A stretch of 64,000 bases of DNA from Methanospirillum lacunae. GTDB taxonomy: Archaea; Halobacteriota; Methanomicrobia; Methanomicrobiales; Methanospirillaceae. Shown here in pieces: positions 39,655 to 49,330 of this stretch. The notes beneath the pieces are model-generated. The model was not told where the DNA came from and searched no databases. It saw only the letters and a program-made list of their open reading frames with translations. The first letter of the stretch is position 1. The number at the start of each line of letters is the position of its first letter. The stretch lies in the NCBI RefSeq assembly GCF_046195335.1, contig NZ_CP176093.1. One strand, given 5' to 3'. A program made the position numbers and the translations under genes.

Positions 39655-40537
39655 GTGCACACCCGATAATTTCTTTTGGCAAAAATCCATTATCATCATA
39701 AAGGGCAGAGGAAATTTCTCTGAATAGTCCCGGATTTCCTCGCAATGCAGACCCAATCTCAACTGCAGATGCACCAGCCATCATCATCTCAACCACATCA
39801 TCAGCTGATGAAATGCCCCCACATCCTATAACCGGAATATTACATGACTCATACAACTCATACACGCACCTGATTGCGATAGGAAATATTGCTTTTCCAG
39901 ATAATCCACCAAACCGGTTGCCTAGAACAGGACGTTTAGCCTCAAGAGAAATCCGCATAGCCCTGACTGTATTAATTGCTACCAGGGCATCCGCACCCCC
40001 ATCTTCAGCGGCTTTTCCAATCAGAGTGATATCAGTCACATTGGGTGTAAGTTTCACCCAGACAGGTTTGTTGAATCGTGCGACAGCTGAAGTACAAGCC
40101 TGAACCAAGTCAGGATTAGTCCCTATCTGGGCACCATAGCCGGATGCATGAGGACAACTGACATTGAGCTCAAAAGCGGTTGCAGAATTAGCAAACCATG
40201 ATGCAACTTCGCTGAACTCTTCCGGGTTCCCTCCGAATATACTGATAATAACAGGCTCCCCCTCGAGAGGTTTTAATTCTTCTTTGAACTCATGTGACGG
40301 ATTTGGGAGACCCATTGCATTAAGGACACCATCCTCAAGAACCACAAGGCACGGACCTGCATGTCCTGTCCGTGGTTCAGGCCCGATGGATTTGGAGACC
40401 ACTGCACCAGCTCCCTCTCGGAGCATACGCGCAAGAGATGAGCCACTGGTGCCAAGCACACCGGCAGCAAGGATGAGATGGTTACTCAGTGTAACTCCAC
40501 CAACCTCGACCGGACCCCTCTGAAGTCGAATCATCAT
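39647..40537 (-). CDS. pyrD: Dihydroorotate dehydrogenase, catalytic subunit (class 1B)
   Basis: The 296-residue TIM-barrel flavoprotein oxidises dihydroorotate to orotate in pyrimidine synthesis. Motifs are the FMN-site NHLILAAGVLGTSG, AMGLPNPSHEF, FELNVSCPHASGYG (with the catalytic cysteine of class 1B enzymes in NVSCPH), VKLTPNVTDI and PVIGCGGISSADDVVEMMMAGASAVEIG. The start ATG at 40537 or 40534 fits the family; the longer frame runs into the divergent mdh gene. It is translated just before pyrK. Confidence 0.95.
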   Translation of the reverse strand: MMIRLQRGPVEVGGVTLSNHLILAAGVLGTSGSSLARMLREGAGAVVSKSIGPEPRTGHAGPCLVVLEDGVLNAMGLPNPSHEFKEELKPLEGEPVIISIFGGNPEEFSEVASWFANSATAFELNVSCPHASGYGAQIGTNPDLVQACTSAVARFNKPVWVKLTPNVTDITLIGKAAEDGGADALVAINTVRAMRISLEAKRPVLGNRFGGLSGKAIFPIAIRCVYELYESCNIPVIGCGGISSADDVVEMMMAGASAVEIGSALRGNPGLFREISSALYDDNGFLPKEIIGCAHE

Positions 40538-40570
40538 CAGAGAGATCAATATGATGGTAGTTATGTATTC

Positions 40571-40590
40571 GCCATACCTATGAGTATGGC
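40571..40590. promoter_or_regulatory. Palindrome abutting the mdh start codon
   Basis: GCCATAC and GTATGGC form a perfect seven-base-pair inverted repeat with six-base spacer, ending immediately before the mdh ATG. It lies between the divergent pyrD and mdh genes. It could be an operator, or a hairpin limiting mdh translation if the message has a leader. Confidence 0.45.
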
Positions 40591-41463
40591 ATGACAAGCC
40601 TCGCCATATTCGGAGCAGGAACGATCGGAGGAGGAGTAGCTAACCTTCTCAATGCCCGTGGCCTGGTCAGCCGGATGGTAATATACGATAAGAATCGCGA
40701 CCTCCAGGAGGCACAAAGGCTTGACATTCTGCACACGGGAAGAGATGTTGAGATCTCAACAGATCCCGAAGATATGCGGAATTGTGACATAGTCATCTGC
40801 ACGGCTGGACTTCCTCGAAATCCTACAGTAAAAACGCGTGCAGATCTTCTTCATACAAATCTGCCAGCAGCTGATAGTTGCGCCCGATACCTGAACGGTT
40901 TTTCCGGAATTCTAATCGTGGTGACTAACCCGATGGACATCATCACCTGGTATTTCCATACTATCACCCAGATTCCAAAAAACCGGATTATCGGATTTGG
41001 AGGGCAATTAGACAGTGCCAGATTTTCTTATACACTTCATCAATTAGACATACAGGGACCTGGATGCATACTTGGGGAACATGGAGAACACCAGGTACCC
41101 ATCTTCAGCAGAGTTGATCCCTCTCTCCCTGAATCGAAAAGAAATGAAGTACTTTCAGATCTTCGGGGATCCAGCATGGAGATCATCAAGGGAAAAGGAG
41201 CGACGGAATTCGGTCCTTCATGGCATATATCAGAACTCGTGCGAATAATCGCCCGTGATGATAAAACATGCATACCATGTTCCTGTATTCTGGAAGGTGA
41301 ATACGGGATATCTGGTTGCTGCCTTGGTGTGCCTGCAATTATTGGAAAGGAGGGGATTTGTGAAATTGAACAATGGGACCTGGATCCCTGGGAACATGCT
41401 CACATGCAGGCAGCCGGTACATTTGTGTCAGGACTTTGCAGGACTCTTGAAGGAAATAAATAA
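40591..41463 (+). CDS. mdh: Malate dehydrogenase (lactate/malate dehydrogenase family)
   Basis: The 290-residue enzyme interconverts malate and oxaloacetate with NAD(P). The nucleotide site is GAGTIGGGVANLL (8-20). The substrate loop AGLPRNPTVKTRADLL carries the two arginines, and the first arginine in the specificity loop favours malate over lactate. VVTNPMD and LGEHGEHQVP with the catalytic histidine follow. It begins an apparent operon with polB and cfbB; the polB start codon overlaps its stop. Confidence 0.92.
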   Translation: MTSLAIFGAGTIGGGVANLLNARGLVSRMVIYDKNRDLQEAQRLDILHTGRDVEISTDPEDMRNCDIVICTAGLPRNPTVKTRADLLHTNLPAADSCARYLNGFSGILIVVTNPMDIITWYFHTITQIPKNRIIGFGGQLDSARFSYTLHQLDIQGPGCILGEHGEHQVPIFSRVDPSLPESKRNEVLSDLRGSSMEIIKGKGATEFGPSWHISELVRIIARDDKTCIPCSCILEGEYGISGCCLGVPAIIGKEGICEIEQWDLDPWEHAHMQAAGTFVSGLCRTLEGNK

Positions 41464-43967
41464 TGGACGAAAATAAAAATACAACAAAAACTGCTTTGTC
41501 CCAGAATAAGATTCAGACGGAATTGAATTTTCAAGGAGATGCAGAGGACACAGGAAAAACTCTATTAGGGATTAATCAGGTCGAGTACTCAAATGGACCT
41601 GATGGACCAGTCATTCACCTATACGGAAGAGAAAAAGATGGTACCTCCCGCGAAATTATGATTACGGGATTTAAACCCTATCTTTATGTAAAGGCAGAAC
41701 AACTTTCAACAGTTCCTCTTCCCATGCAGGTTATTAAGGTGGAAGAGACCCCGTACTGGTCCATACACCGCGAAGAAGTTCGCAGGATGTACACCCAGCG
41801 CCCCACCGATGTCAGGGATGTGCGAACTGATTACACTCATTTTGAAGCTGATATTCCATTCGCAACCAGGTTTATGATCGACATGGGAATAACTGCAGGA
41901 GTAAAAATCCCAAAAGATCAATTTCAGGTACCATACCAGGAGGTGATTCCGGATAACATCATGGCTCCAACCCGAAGTTGCATCCTTGATATCGAATGCC
42001 AGGATGACAAAGGCGGACTTCCGGACCCTGATCGCGATGCTATCATCTGTATCACTGCCTGGGACTCTTTTGACGATGTGTATAAAACATTCATCCTGCA
42101 AAACGAGTCAAAAACAATAACACCGTCCCTCATAAATTCAACGGGGCCACTGGAGAGCGGATGCTTCAACAAATCCTGTCATGAAGTACTTATCTATCAA
42201 ACAGAAAAAGAGTTACTGGCAGGATTTGCATCGTATATTACCAAAAATAATCCAGATCTACTCACCGGATGGAACTTCATCGATTTCGACCTTCCTTTTA
42301 TTCTGGGCCGAATTAAAAAACTCAACCTTCCTACAGATATTCTGGCCCGTCTCAAAGGTCCTTCTGAACGTAGTACTATTCGAGGTCGGATAGAATTTGA
42401 TCTCCTTGCAGCATACAAAAAGATGCAGAGCACGAAGCTCGATTCTTATCGACTCGATGCAGTTGGAGAGCGTGAGGTTGGCGATGTAAAAGCGTTCCAC
42501 TATTCACCAGGGATGACCACTTCATTCTGGAAAGACAGCCCTGCCCAGCTGATTGAGTATAACTACAAAGATGTCGAACTTTGCGTTAAAATTAATCAAA
42601 AAAACAGCATTATTGAATTTTATCAGGAAATATCCAGATATGTCGGCTGCCCGTTGGATCGGACTCTGAATTCATCAAATGTTATTGACATTTATATTCT
42701 ACGCAAAGCTTTCGGAAAATTTGTTCTTCCATCAAAAGGATATGCAGCCGGAGATGAATTTGAGGGAGCCACAGTTTTTGATCCAAGCCACGGTCTAAAG
42801 GAAAATGTCGTAGTTCTTGATTTGAAATCACTGTACCCAATGGCGATGATGACAATCAATGCCTCTCCGGAGACAAAAGATCCAGAAGGGGAACTGATTG
42901 CTCCTAACGGCATCAGGTTTAAAGGCCAGCCTGATGGCCTGACGAGGAGTATCATCAGCGAACTGCTTAAAGAGCGTGATGAAAAGAAGAATACACGGAA
43001 CCTCTACCCATTCGGATCTCAGGAATATCATCTCTTTGACATGCAGCAGAATGTCATCAAGGTTATCATGAACACCTATTACGGCGTAAGCGGGTATTCC
43101 CGGTTCAGACTGTATGATAGAGAAATCGGTGCTGCTGTCACCTCTGTAGGCAGAGCAATTATTGAACATACCAGATCCATTATAGAATCCAAAGGATACT
43201 CGGTCATCTACGGCGACACTGACTCATGTATGGTTCAGCTCCCACAGGGAGATCTTGAACAGACAATTCAGATTGCCAGATCCATAGAAAAGGAACTGAA
43301 CGGGAGTTATGATAAATTTGCCAGAGATACTCTCCATGCTGATCATCACTTTTTTTCAATAAAATTTGAGAAAGTATATCGCAGATTCTTTCAGGGAGGG
43401 AAGAAAAAACGTTACGCGGGCAATCTCATCTGGAAAGAAGGAAAAGATGTGGATGAGATCGATATGGTAGGGTTTGAAGCAAAACGTTCAGACTCTCCTC
43501 TCCTCACCAGGGAAGTAATGAAGGAGATGATGAACCGGATCCTGAAAGGTGCAGAACTGCCAGAAATTAAGCAATTTCTGGGAGATGTTATAAAAAAATA
43601 CCGGGCAGGAGGATACCCACTAGATGAGATCGGAATTCCCGGAGGAATCGGTAAGGGTCTAGAAGATTATGACATCGCTGATGCACAAATTCGGGGTGCC
43701 AAATATGCCAACGAATATCTGGGTATGAACTTTGGAAAAGGCAGTAAACCTAAACGCCTCTATATCAAGACAGTCAAAGGAAAGTATCCAAAGACAGATG
43801 TACTCTGCTTTGAATATGGAGATCAGGTCCCCACAGAATTTGTGGTTGACAGGGAACTTATGCTGGACAAAACAATAAAACAACCAATATCCCGTATACT
43901 GGAACCTATAGGCTGGAGTTGGTCTGATATGGATCCAAGCAGAACTACCCTTTCAGACTTTTTCTAA
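41463..43967 (+). CDS. polB: DNA polymerase family B
   Basis: The 834-residue replicative/repair polymerase has the three exonuclease motifs (DIEC at 176-179, NFIDFDLPFI at 271-280, YNYKDVEL at 366-373) and polymerase motifs A DLKSLYP (453-459), B KVIMNTYYG (533-541) and C YGDTDS (583-588). KKRYAG follows as expected. All catalytic acids are present, and no intein is inserted in the common sites. The start overlaps the mdh stop (TAATG), suggesting coupled translation. Confidence 0.96.
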   Translation: MDENKNTTKTALSQNKIQTELNFQGDAEDTGKTLLGINQVEYSNGPDGPVIHLYGREKDGTSREIMITGFKPYLYVKAEQLSTVPLPMQVIKVEETPYWSIHREEVRRMYTQRPTDVRDVRTDYTHFEADIPFATRFMIDMGITAGVKIPKDQFQVPYQEVIPDNIMAPTRSCILDIECQDDKGGLPDPDRDAIICITAWDSFDDVYKTFILQNESKTITPSLINSTGPLESGCFNKSCHEVLIYQTEKELLAGFASYITKNNPDLLTGWNFIDFDLPFILGRIKKLNLPTDILARLKGPSERSTIRGRIEFDLLAAYKKMQSTKLDSYRLDAVGEREVGDVKAFHYSPGMTTSFWKDSPAQLIEYNYKDVELCVKINQKNSIIEFYQEISRYVGCPLDRTLNSSNVIDIYILRKAFGKFVLPSKGYAAGDEFEGATVFDPSHGLKENVVVLDLKSLYPMAMMTINASPETKDPEGELIAPNGIRFKGQPDGLTRSIISELLKERDEKKNTRNLYPFGSQEYHLFDMQQNVIKVIMNTYYGVSGYSRFRLYDREIGAAVTSVGRAIIEHTRSIIESKGYSVIYGDTDSCMVQLPQGDLEQTIQIARSIEKELNGSYDKFARDTLHADHHFFSIKFEKVYRRFFQGGKKKRYAGNLIWKEGKDVDEIDMVGFEAKRSDSPLLTREVMKEMMNRILKGAELPEIKQFLGDVIKKYRAGGYPLDEIGIPGGIGKGLEDYDIADAQIRGAKYANEYLGMNFGKGSKPKRLYIKTVKGKYPKTDVLCFEYGDQVPTEFVVDRELMLDKTIKQPISRILEPIGWSWSDMDPSRTTLSDFF

Positions 43968-43968
43968 T

Positions 43969-45327
43969 ATGACTGAAAATAATTCAGGAAAAACCTCAAT
44001 CCCAAGGATAATAGTTGCCGGTATCCACAGCGATTGTGGAAAGACAACAATATCACGGGGATTAATGGCAGCACTTGTTAAACGGGGCCTTATTGTGCAA
44101 CCTTTCAAAGTAGGCCCTGACTTTATCGATCCCAGTCATCATACTCAAATCTGCGGACGGATTTCCCGCAATCTTGATCCAATAATGATGGGTGAGCAGA
44201 CTCTTACAGATACCTTCATCAACGCCAGTAAGGGAGCAGACATTGCAGTCATCGAAGGAGTGATGGGAATGTTTGATGGGCTGGATGGATCATCAGAAGG
44301 GAGTACTGCTCATGTTGCCCGTCTACTCAAAGCGCCTGTTATCCTGGTCATACCGGTTAAAGGAATGTCTGGAAGTGTACATGCAATAGCAGAGGGATTT
44401 AGCAGACATGATCCCGATGTTTCCATCTCTGGAATGATCCTGAATATGGTAGGTAGTTCCAGGCACAAGACCATTCTTCAGGCATGTAATAGCGTTGATC
44501 AGGTCGGTCATATACCGGTTATGAAAGATCTTGAAATCGGGAGCAGACATCTCGGACTTGTCATGGGGGAAGAAATTCATGCCCCAGCAGCGCTTGCCAA
44601 CATACTTGAGGAGTACGCCGATATACCTCGGTTGATAACCATTGCAAGATCTGCTCCTCCCCTTTCAGATACAAATGTGGATATTCGAAGCGAGCCAGAA
44701 AAAGTTCGTATTGCAGTAGCCAGAGATCCGGCATTTTGTTTTTATTACCAGGACAACCTCGAAAGGTTAGTCAGACATGGTGCTGATTTGACTTTTTTCA
44801 GCCCGATGGTGGACAATCTTCCTTCTGCAGATATGATCTATTTGGGCGGAGGTTACCCTGAACTTCATGCCTCAACCCTTGAATCAGGGCAGGCCCGCGA
44901 ACAGATCCGGACTGCTGGAGAGAACGGTGTGCCAATATACGCAGAATGTGGAGGACTTATGTATCTCGGTAAGGGACTAGACAGTGATACAGGATATGTA
45001 CAATGGACGGGTATTCTGCCGATAGAAGCACATATGGAAAAGAGGTTTCAGGCTCTTGGGTACACCACTGGTCATTCTATCGGTGGGCCATCTGTTGCAC
45101 CAGCGGGAACTGAGATCAGAGGACATGAATTTCATTATTCAAGGGTCGATCCAGATCGGGATGCCAGATATGCAATACACCTCTCCCGTGGATCAGGAAT
45201 TTCCGATGGCCATGACGGGATATTTGTTGAAAACTGTATGGGATCATATACTCATGCATATTTTTCAGATAATATGACAAAAGCACTCATCTCGGCAGCC
45301 ATGGAAAATAAAAAATCGAAAAACTGA
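43969..45327 (+). CDS. cfbB: Cobyrinate / Ni-sirohydrochlorin a,c-diamide synthase
   Basis: The 452-residue ATP-dependent amidase uses glutamine to amidate the a and c acetate side chains of a corphin precursor. The N-terminal P-loop domain has AGIHSDCGKTT, KVGPDFIDPSHH and EGVMGMFDG. The C-terminal glutamine amidotransferase domain has GGGYPELHA and the nucleophile in YAECGGLMYLG, ending GHEFHYS and NCMGSYTHAYF. CfbB makes the F430 precursor; CbiA makes the B12 precursor. In a methanogen the F430 role is favoured, but the two cannot be fully separated by eye. Confidence 0.87.
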   Translation: MTENNSGKTSIPRIIVAGIHSDCGKTTISRGLMAALVKRGLIVQPFKVGPDFIDPSHHTQICGRISRNLDPIMMGEQTLTDTFINASKGADIAVIEGVMGMFDGLDGSSEGSTAHVARLLKAPVILVIPVKGMSGSVHAIAEGFSRHDPDVSISGMILNMVGSSRHKTILQACNSVDQVGHIPVMKDLEIGSRHLGLVMGEEIHAPAALANILEEYADIPRLITIARSAPPLSDTNVDIRSEPEKVRIAVARDPAFCFYYQDNLERLVRHGADLTFFSPMVDNLPSADMIYLGGGYPELHASTLESGQAREQIRTAGENGVPIYAECGGLMYLGKGLDSDTGYVQWTGILPIEAHMEKRFQALGYTTGHSIGGPSVAPAGTEIRGHEFHYSRVDPDRDARYAIHLSRGSGISDGHDGIFVENCMGSYTHAYFSDNMTKALISAAMENKKSKN

Positions 45328-45348
45328 TTATTGAGAAAAAGGTAGCGA

Positions 45349-46968
45349 TTAAAGAACGCTACGTAGTTTCTGGCCAAATACAGGGAAAAAATCTTTCTTT
45401 CGGGACATCACACCCGGCAGCTCAACCGGCTGTATTTCATACCCAATTCCATTAATCAATCCTGCATCCCCGGCAGCATAGAGGTAACTGATCTGACCTA
45501 TAACATCAGTGAAAAGGACAATATAAAGATCTGCACCCGTCTTATCTCTTATTGCAATTAGTTCTTCTCTGATCTCATCATCATGAGATGAGTGATACTG
45601 GTCAGAAGCGGTCATAATCTGTGCGATGATCACTTTCTTGTCATAGAGTGTATACTCTTTTACATCCCTGATAAGAAGCTCATGAAGGGGAACCTGATCG
45701 AGATCCATACCTTTTTGGATGAGAGTACTCCCGAACTCCAGAGGATCCCGACCTGCCAGACTGGAAAGATATTCAACTGCCTCACGGTCCCTTGCAGTTG
45801 TTGTCGACATCTTCATCACAAGCGTGTCTGAAAGAACCCCTGCCAGGAGTAACATAGCTATCTCTTTAGAAGGTGTAACCCCCTCTTCGATATATCTGAG
45901 TGTAATGATTGTTGAGGTTGAACCAACAGGCTCATTTCTAAACTGAATCGGACGTAATGTTGAGATGGTTCCAAGACGGTGGTGATCGATGATCTCCAGT
46001 ACTTCAGCTTCTTCTATCCCTTCAGCTGCCTGGGCAAATTCATTGTGATCAACAAGGATCACCGATTTGTGAATTTCTTCGACAAAAGAGTTTCGAGAGA
46101 TCATTCCAAGTAGACAATAATTCTCATCAACCACGCAGGCTGTCCGGTATGGTGAATTGGTAACAACCCTCGTAGCTGATGAGAGAGAATCATCCATATG
46201 GACAACTTCTACATCTGTCCCCATGATGGCTGTGGCAGGATGAGAAAGGTGAATCATCCGGCCGACACTGAAGGCATCAAGATCAGTTTTAAGGAGTGTT
46301 ACCTTGCGAGACTTGGCTGCATCATGCAGACGTTCACCAACGGGAGCGCCTTCAGCGATGATCATAGCTCCAATGCCAGCTGAAACCAGCGCTAATTGGG
46401 CGGGTTCATTGTCTCCGACAATGGCTACATCTTGTGAACCCAGCCGGGATAGGGAAACATGCAGGGCATCAATAACAATAGCAACCTGCCCATCAAGATT
46501 TGAATGGGCAATATGCACAATCTCTGCCTGTAAAATCCGGGCTAATGTTTCAGTACTGATAGGACCAACACGAAGTGGCTGGCTTGCGTGAGGTGATACA
46601 TATGCACGGGCAAGACCATGTTCACTTACAAGACCGAGCAGATGATCATCAGAATCAACAATTGGAATATTTCTGACATCATGCTCATCCATCAGTGCTG
46701 CCACATCTATCGCAGCCATGTCATTAGGTGCTCGTTGAGGATAAAGGAATGGAATATCACCCACAACAGGTTCAACACTTTCGATAAGTGTTGGCGAAGG
46801 GAGATTCGTTTCATTAAGGACATATTGTGTCTCTGAATTAATTTCTCCGCACCGACCTGCGACATATGAACCTTCTTTGACCTTTCCAAGGAGGTTTGCA
46901 TAAGCGATTGCACTGGCAATACTATCGGTATCAGGCTGCCGGTGTCCGAGAACATATATTGTCTGCAT
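45349..46968 (-). CDS. ppaC: Manganese-dependent inorganic pyrophosphatase with CBS and DRTGG domains
   Basis: The 539-residue family II pyrophosphatase has the DHH-type metal motifs GHRQPDTDSIASA at the start, VDHNE and EIIDHHRLG in the second half, and GVLSDTLVMK. Between the two catalytic parts lies an insert of about 250 residues with two CBS motifs (VRNIPIVDSDDHLLGLVS and a CVVDENYCLLGMIS part) around a DRTGG-type domain. In related CBS-PPases adenine nucleotides bind this insert and control activity. It is transcribed toward cfbB (convergent). Confidence 0.92.
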   Translation of the reverse strand: MQTIYVLGHRQPDTDSIASAIAYANLLGKVKEGSYVAGRCGEINSETQYVLNETNLPSPTLIESVEPVVGDIPFLYPQRAPNDMAAIDVAALMDEHDVRNIPIVDSDDHLLGLVSEHGLARAYVSPHASQPLRVGPISTETLARILQAEIVHIAHSNLDGQVAIVIDALHVSLSRLGSQDVAIVGDNEPAQLALVSAGIGAMIIAEGAPVGERLHDAAKSRKVTLLKTDLDAFSVGRMIHLSHPATAIMGTDVEVVHMDDSLSSATRVVTNSPYRTACVVDENYCLLGMISRNSFVEEIHKSVILVDHNEFAQAAEGIEEAEVLEIIDHHRLGTISTLRPIQFRNEPVGSTSTIITLRYIEEGVTPSKEIAMLLLAGVLSDTLVMKMSTTTARDREAVEYLSSLAGRDPLEFGSTLIQKGMDLDQVPLHELLIRDVKEYTLYDKKVIIAQIMTASDQYHSSHDDEIREELIAIRDKTGADLYIVLFTDVIGQISYLYAAGDAGLINGIGYEIQPVELPGVMSRKKDFFPVFGQKLRSVL

Positions 46969-46986
46969 ACCTGTTCCACAGGTTAT

Positions 46987-47022
46987 GCATGTGCAGACAT
47001 ATACTATTGGTCTGTCTCATGC
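46987..47022. promoter_or_regulatory. Imperfect palindrome between divergent ppaC and membrane gene
   Basis: GCATG plus AGACA on the left mirror TGTCT plus CATGC on the right, apart from three extra bases in the left arm. The element lies in the 94-base divergent interval, where a shared operator would be expected. Confidence 0.35.
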
Positions 47023-47062
47023 AGATTGATATATCTCGTCACCAAATTCCAGAGTACCAATT

Positions 47063-47710
47063 ATGGCAGATGATGTGAATATTGGAGATGTTGCATCCTC
47101 GGCACTGGATGGAGTCACCCTTATTGCAGGATATATGGGTTCACTCTGTCTTTTTATCGGGGGACTGACCACCTTTTTCCCGGTCCCTTTTCTCGGGCAG
47201 ATTACGTACCTGAATGGGCCAACCGGCACAGGGGTACTATATCTTCTGATTGCAGGAATCTCTGCTTACATTACGTATACAAGAAAATTTTTTCTCCTTT
47301 ACATATGCGGAGGGCTTGCAGCAGTAACTGCTGGATATGATATCCTAAATGGGACCCGGCTTGGATATGTAATGCAAATGGCACTCGGGGGAGGGTTGTC
47401 AGCTTCAATGGGAGGAACCCAGGATCCAATAGTATCAGGTATGATGCAAAATGCTGGTTTTACGATTCCTACCGCATGGATGGTTCTTGCAGGTGGTATA
47501 TTTATTCTATGTATAACGCCGAGTCTCGTTCAGAAGAAAAACGATAATAGCAAGGGGGGCGAGCCCACAAAAACAAAAAGGGATCAGATACTGGAAAACC
47601 GGATGAAAGAACTGGACAACCTTATCCTGATTTATGAACGAGGCCATATCACAAAAGAAGAATTCAACAAACTAAAAACTGAGATCATGAACCGGGACAG
47701 GTTGAAGTAA
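47063..47710 (+). CDS. Membrane protein with C-terminal SHOCT-like motif
   Basis: The 215-residue protein has four hydrophobic segments, at about 18-48, 58-74, 75-94 and 138-157, and a cytoplasmic tail. The tail ends LDNLILIYERGHITKEEFNKLKTEI, which fits the short C-terminal SHOCT motif found on many prokaryotic membrane proteins. No specific function is recognised. The next gene (RNB ribonuclease) follows 61 bases later, possibly co-transcribed. Confidence 0.65.
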   Translation: MADDVNIGDVASSALDGVTLIAGYMGSLCLFIGGLTTFFPVPFLGQITYLNGPTGTGVLYLLIAGISAYITYTRKFFLLYICGGLAAVTAGYDILNGTRLGYVMQMALGGGLSASMGGTQDPIVSGMMQNAGFTIPTAWMVLAGGIFILCITPSLVQKKNDNSKGGEPTKTKRDQILENRMKELDNLILIYERGHITKEEFNKLKTEIMNRDRLK

Positions 47711-47771
47711 TCAGTCAAATACTGGTGGATCAAAGCTAGCATCAGATCATAAATGCAGGAACAATCACATC

Positions 47772-49247
47772 ATGCAGAATAACAATCAGGTAGACCTCAA
47801 AACAATCGCATACAACGCGATGGTAAAATACGGATTTGAACCAGTCTTTCCAAAATCAGCACTTAATGAAGTTCAACAGGTTACAGAAAAAAAGATAGAA
47901 CCCTGGCCCATAAAAACCCGTGATTTGAGAGCACTCCTCTGGTCATCAATCGATAATGTTGACTCCATGGATCTCGATCAAATCGAATACTGTGAGAAAG
48001 GGAACAATGGTGAGATTCATGTTAAAATCGCTATCGCAGATGTCGATTTTTTTGTTCTAAAAAATACCCACATTGACAGGCATGCTTCACATAATGGAAC
48101 TTCTGTTTATACGGGGATAGAAACCTTCTCAATGCTTCCGGATCCCCTCTCTAAAGGTGTTTCATCACTACTTCCCGGGCCTGATCATCTTGCGATGGTG
48201 ATAGAGTATACAGTCATGACCGATGGAACGTTCAGGCCAGGTGGCCTCTACCGGGCTGTTGTAGTTAACAAGGCTAAACTCATCTACGAGGAGGTTGGTG
48301 ACTGGCTTGAAGGAAAATCCGGAGTTCCCAAGGCTGTTCAATCGGTACCAGGACTTAAAGAACAAATTGAATTACAGAATACTGCGGCGGAGCGATTGAA
48401 GCAACACCGCCGGGAACAGGGAGCACTTGATCTTGGTACTCTTGAAGCTAATGCAATTGTAAGTCAGGGAAAAGTTCTGGACCTGGTTGTTCAGGATCAG
48501 AATATGGCCAGATGCCTGATAGAAGAATTCATGGTAGCAGCGAATGGAACCACCGTTGCATTTCTGAATTCAGCAAATATGCCAATGATCCAGAGAATTG
48601 TCCGGACACCAAAAAACTGGGAGGGGATCAGAATGACAGCTGCTCAATACAGGGAAAAACTTCCACGGGCACCTGATACCCGGGCACTGGCAAAATTTTT
48701 GATCAGACGCAGAAAGGCCGATCCTGAACGTTTTCCAGATCTTTCTCTCACGATAGTAAAACTCATGGGGCCAGGTGAGTATGTTCCGCTCATCCCGGGT
48801 GAACCACCAGTCGGACATTTTGCACTTGCGGTCACAGATTACACGCATGGAACTGCACCAAATCGAAGATATATTGATCTTATCATTCAACGCATCATCA
48901 AATCAGTCCTCGATAATAAAACGAATCCATATACAAATGCAGAATTGAAAGAGTTAAGTACCTGGCTTACAGGTCGCGAAAAGGGATCGAAAAAAGTTGA
49001 GCGGTACATGCAGAAGGCTGCAGCGGCAGTGCTCCTCCAAAACAGGATCGGGCAGTTATTTGAAGGACTTGTGACTGGTGCTTCAGATAAAGGTACCTAT
49101 GTCAGAATACTGAGTCCTCCTGTTGAAGGAAGGGTTGTTCAAGGATGTCGGGGTCTTTATGTTGGACAGAAAGTCAGGGTACGTCTTCTCAGAACTGATC
49201 CCTATCAAGGGTACATAGACTTTGATTGTACCGGAAAAATCAGGTGA
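47772..49247 (+). CDS. RNB-domain ribonuclease (RNase II/R-like)
   Basis: The 491-residue protein has the RNB catalytic signature: SIDNVDSMDLDQIEY near residues 58-72 with the metal-binding aspartates, HVKIAIADVDFFV, and ETFSMLPDPLSKGVSSLLPG. YTHGTAPNRRYIDLIIQRII matches the conserved C-terminal RYxDLxxxR motif. An S1-like beta domain closes the protein (VTGASDKGTYVRI ... GRVVQG). There are no N-terminal cold-shock domains. RNB proteins degrade RNA from the 3' end; they are far less common in archaea than in bacteria. Confidence 0.87.
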   Translation: MQNNNQVDLKTIAYNAMVKYGFEPVFPKSALNEVQQVTEKKIEPWPIKTRDLRALLWSSIDNVDSMDLDQIEYCEKGNNGEIHVKIAIADVDFFVLKNTHIDRHASHNGTSVYTGIETFSMLPDPLSKGVSSLLPGPDHLAMVIEYTVMTDGTFRPGGLYRAVVVNKAKLIYEEVGDWLEGKSGVPKAVQSVPGLKEQIELQNTAAERLKQHRREQGALDLGTLEANAIVSQGKVLDLVVQDQNMARCLIEEFMVAANGTTVAFLNSANMPMIQRIVRTPKNWEGIRMTAAQYREKLPRAPDTRALAKFLIRRRKADPERFPDLSLTIVKLMGPGEYVPLIPGEPPVGHFALAVTDYTHGTAPNRRYIDLIIQRIIKSVLDNKTNPYTNAELKELSTWLTGREKGSKKVERYMQKAAAAVLLQNRIGQLFEGLVTGASDKGTYVRILSPPVEGRVVQGCRGLYVGQKVRVRLLRTDPYQGYIDFDCTGKIR

Positions 49248-49330
49248 TATATTGAGTTGGTACAGATATTATCCTTATGTTTTCAAGAAGTGTAAAGAAA
49301 ATCAATGGTAATATTGGAATATAATTCCCA

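Noticed and set aside
39655..39774. 40-codon N-terminal extension of PyrK
   Set aside because: It lies inside pyrD; family members begin near the ATG at 39654.
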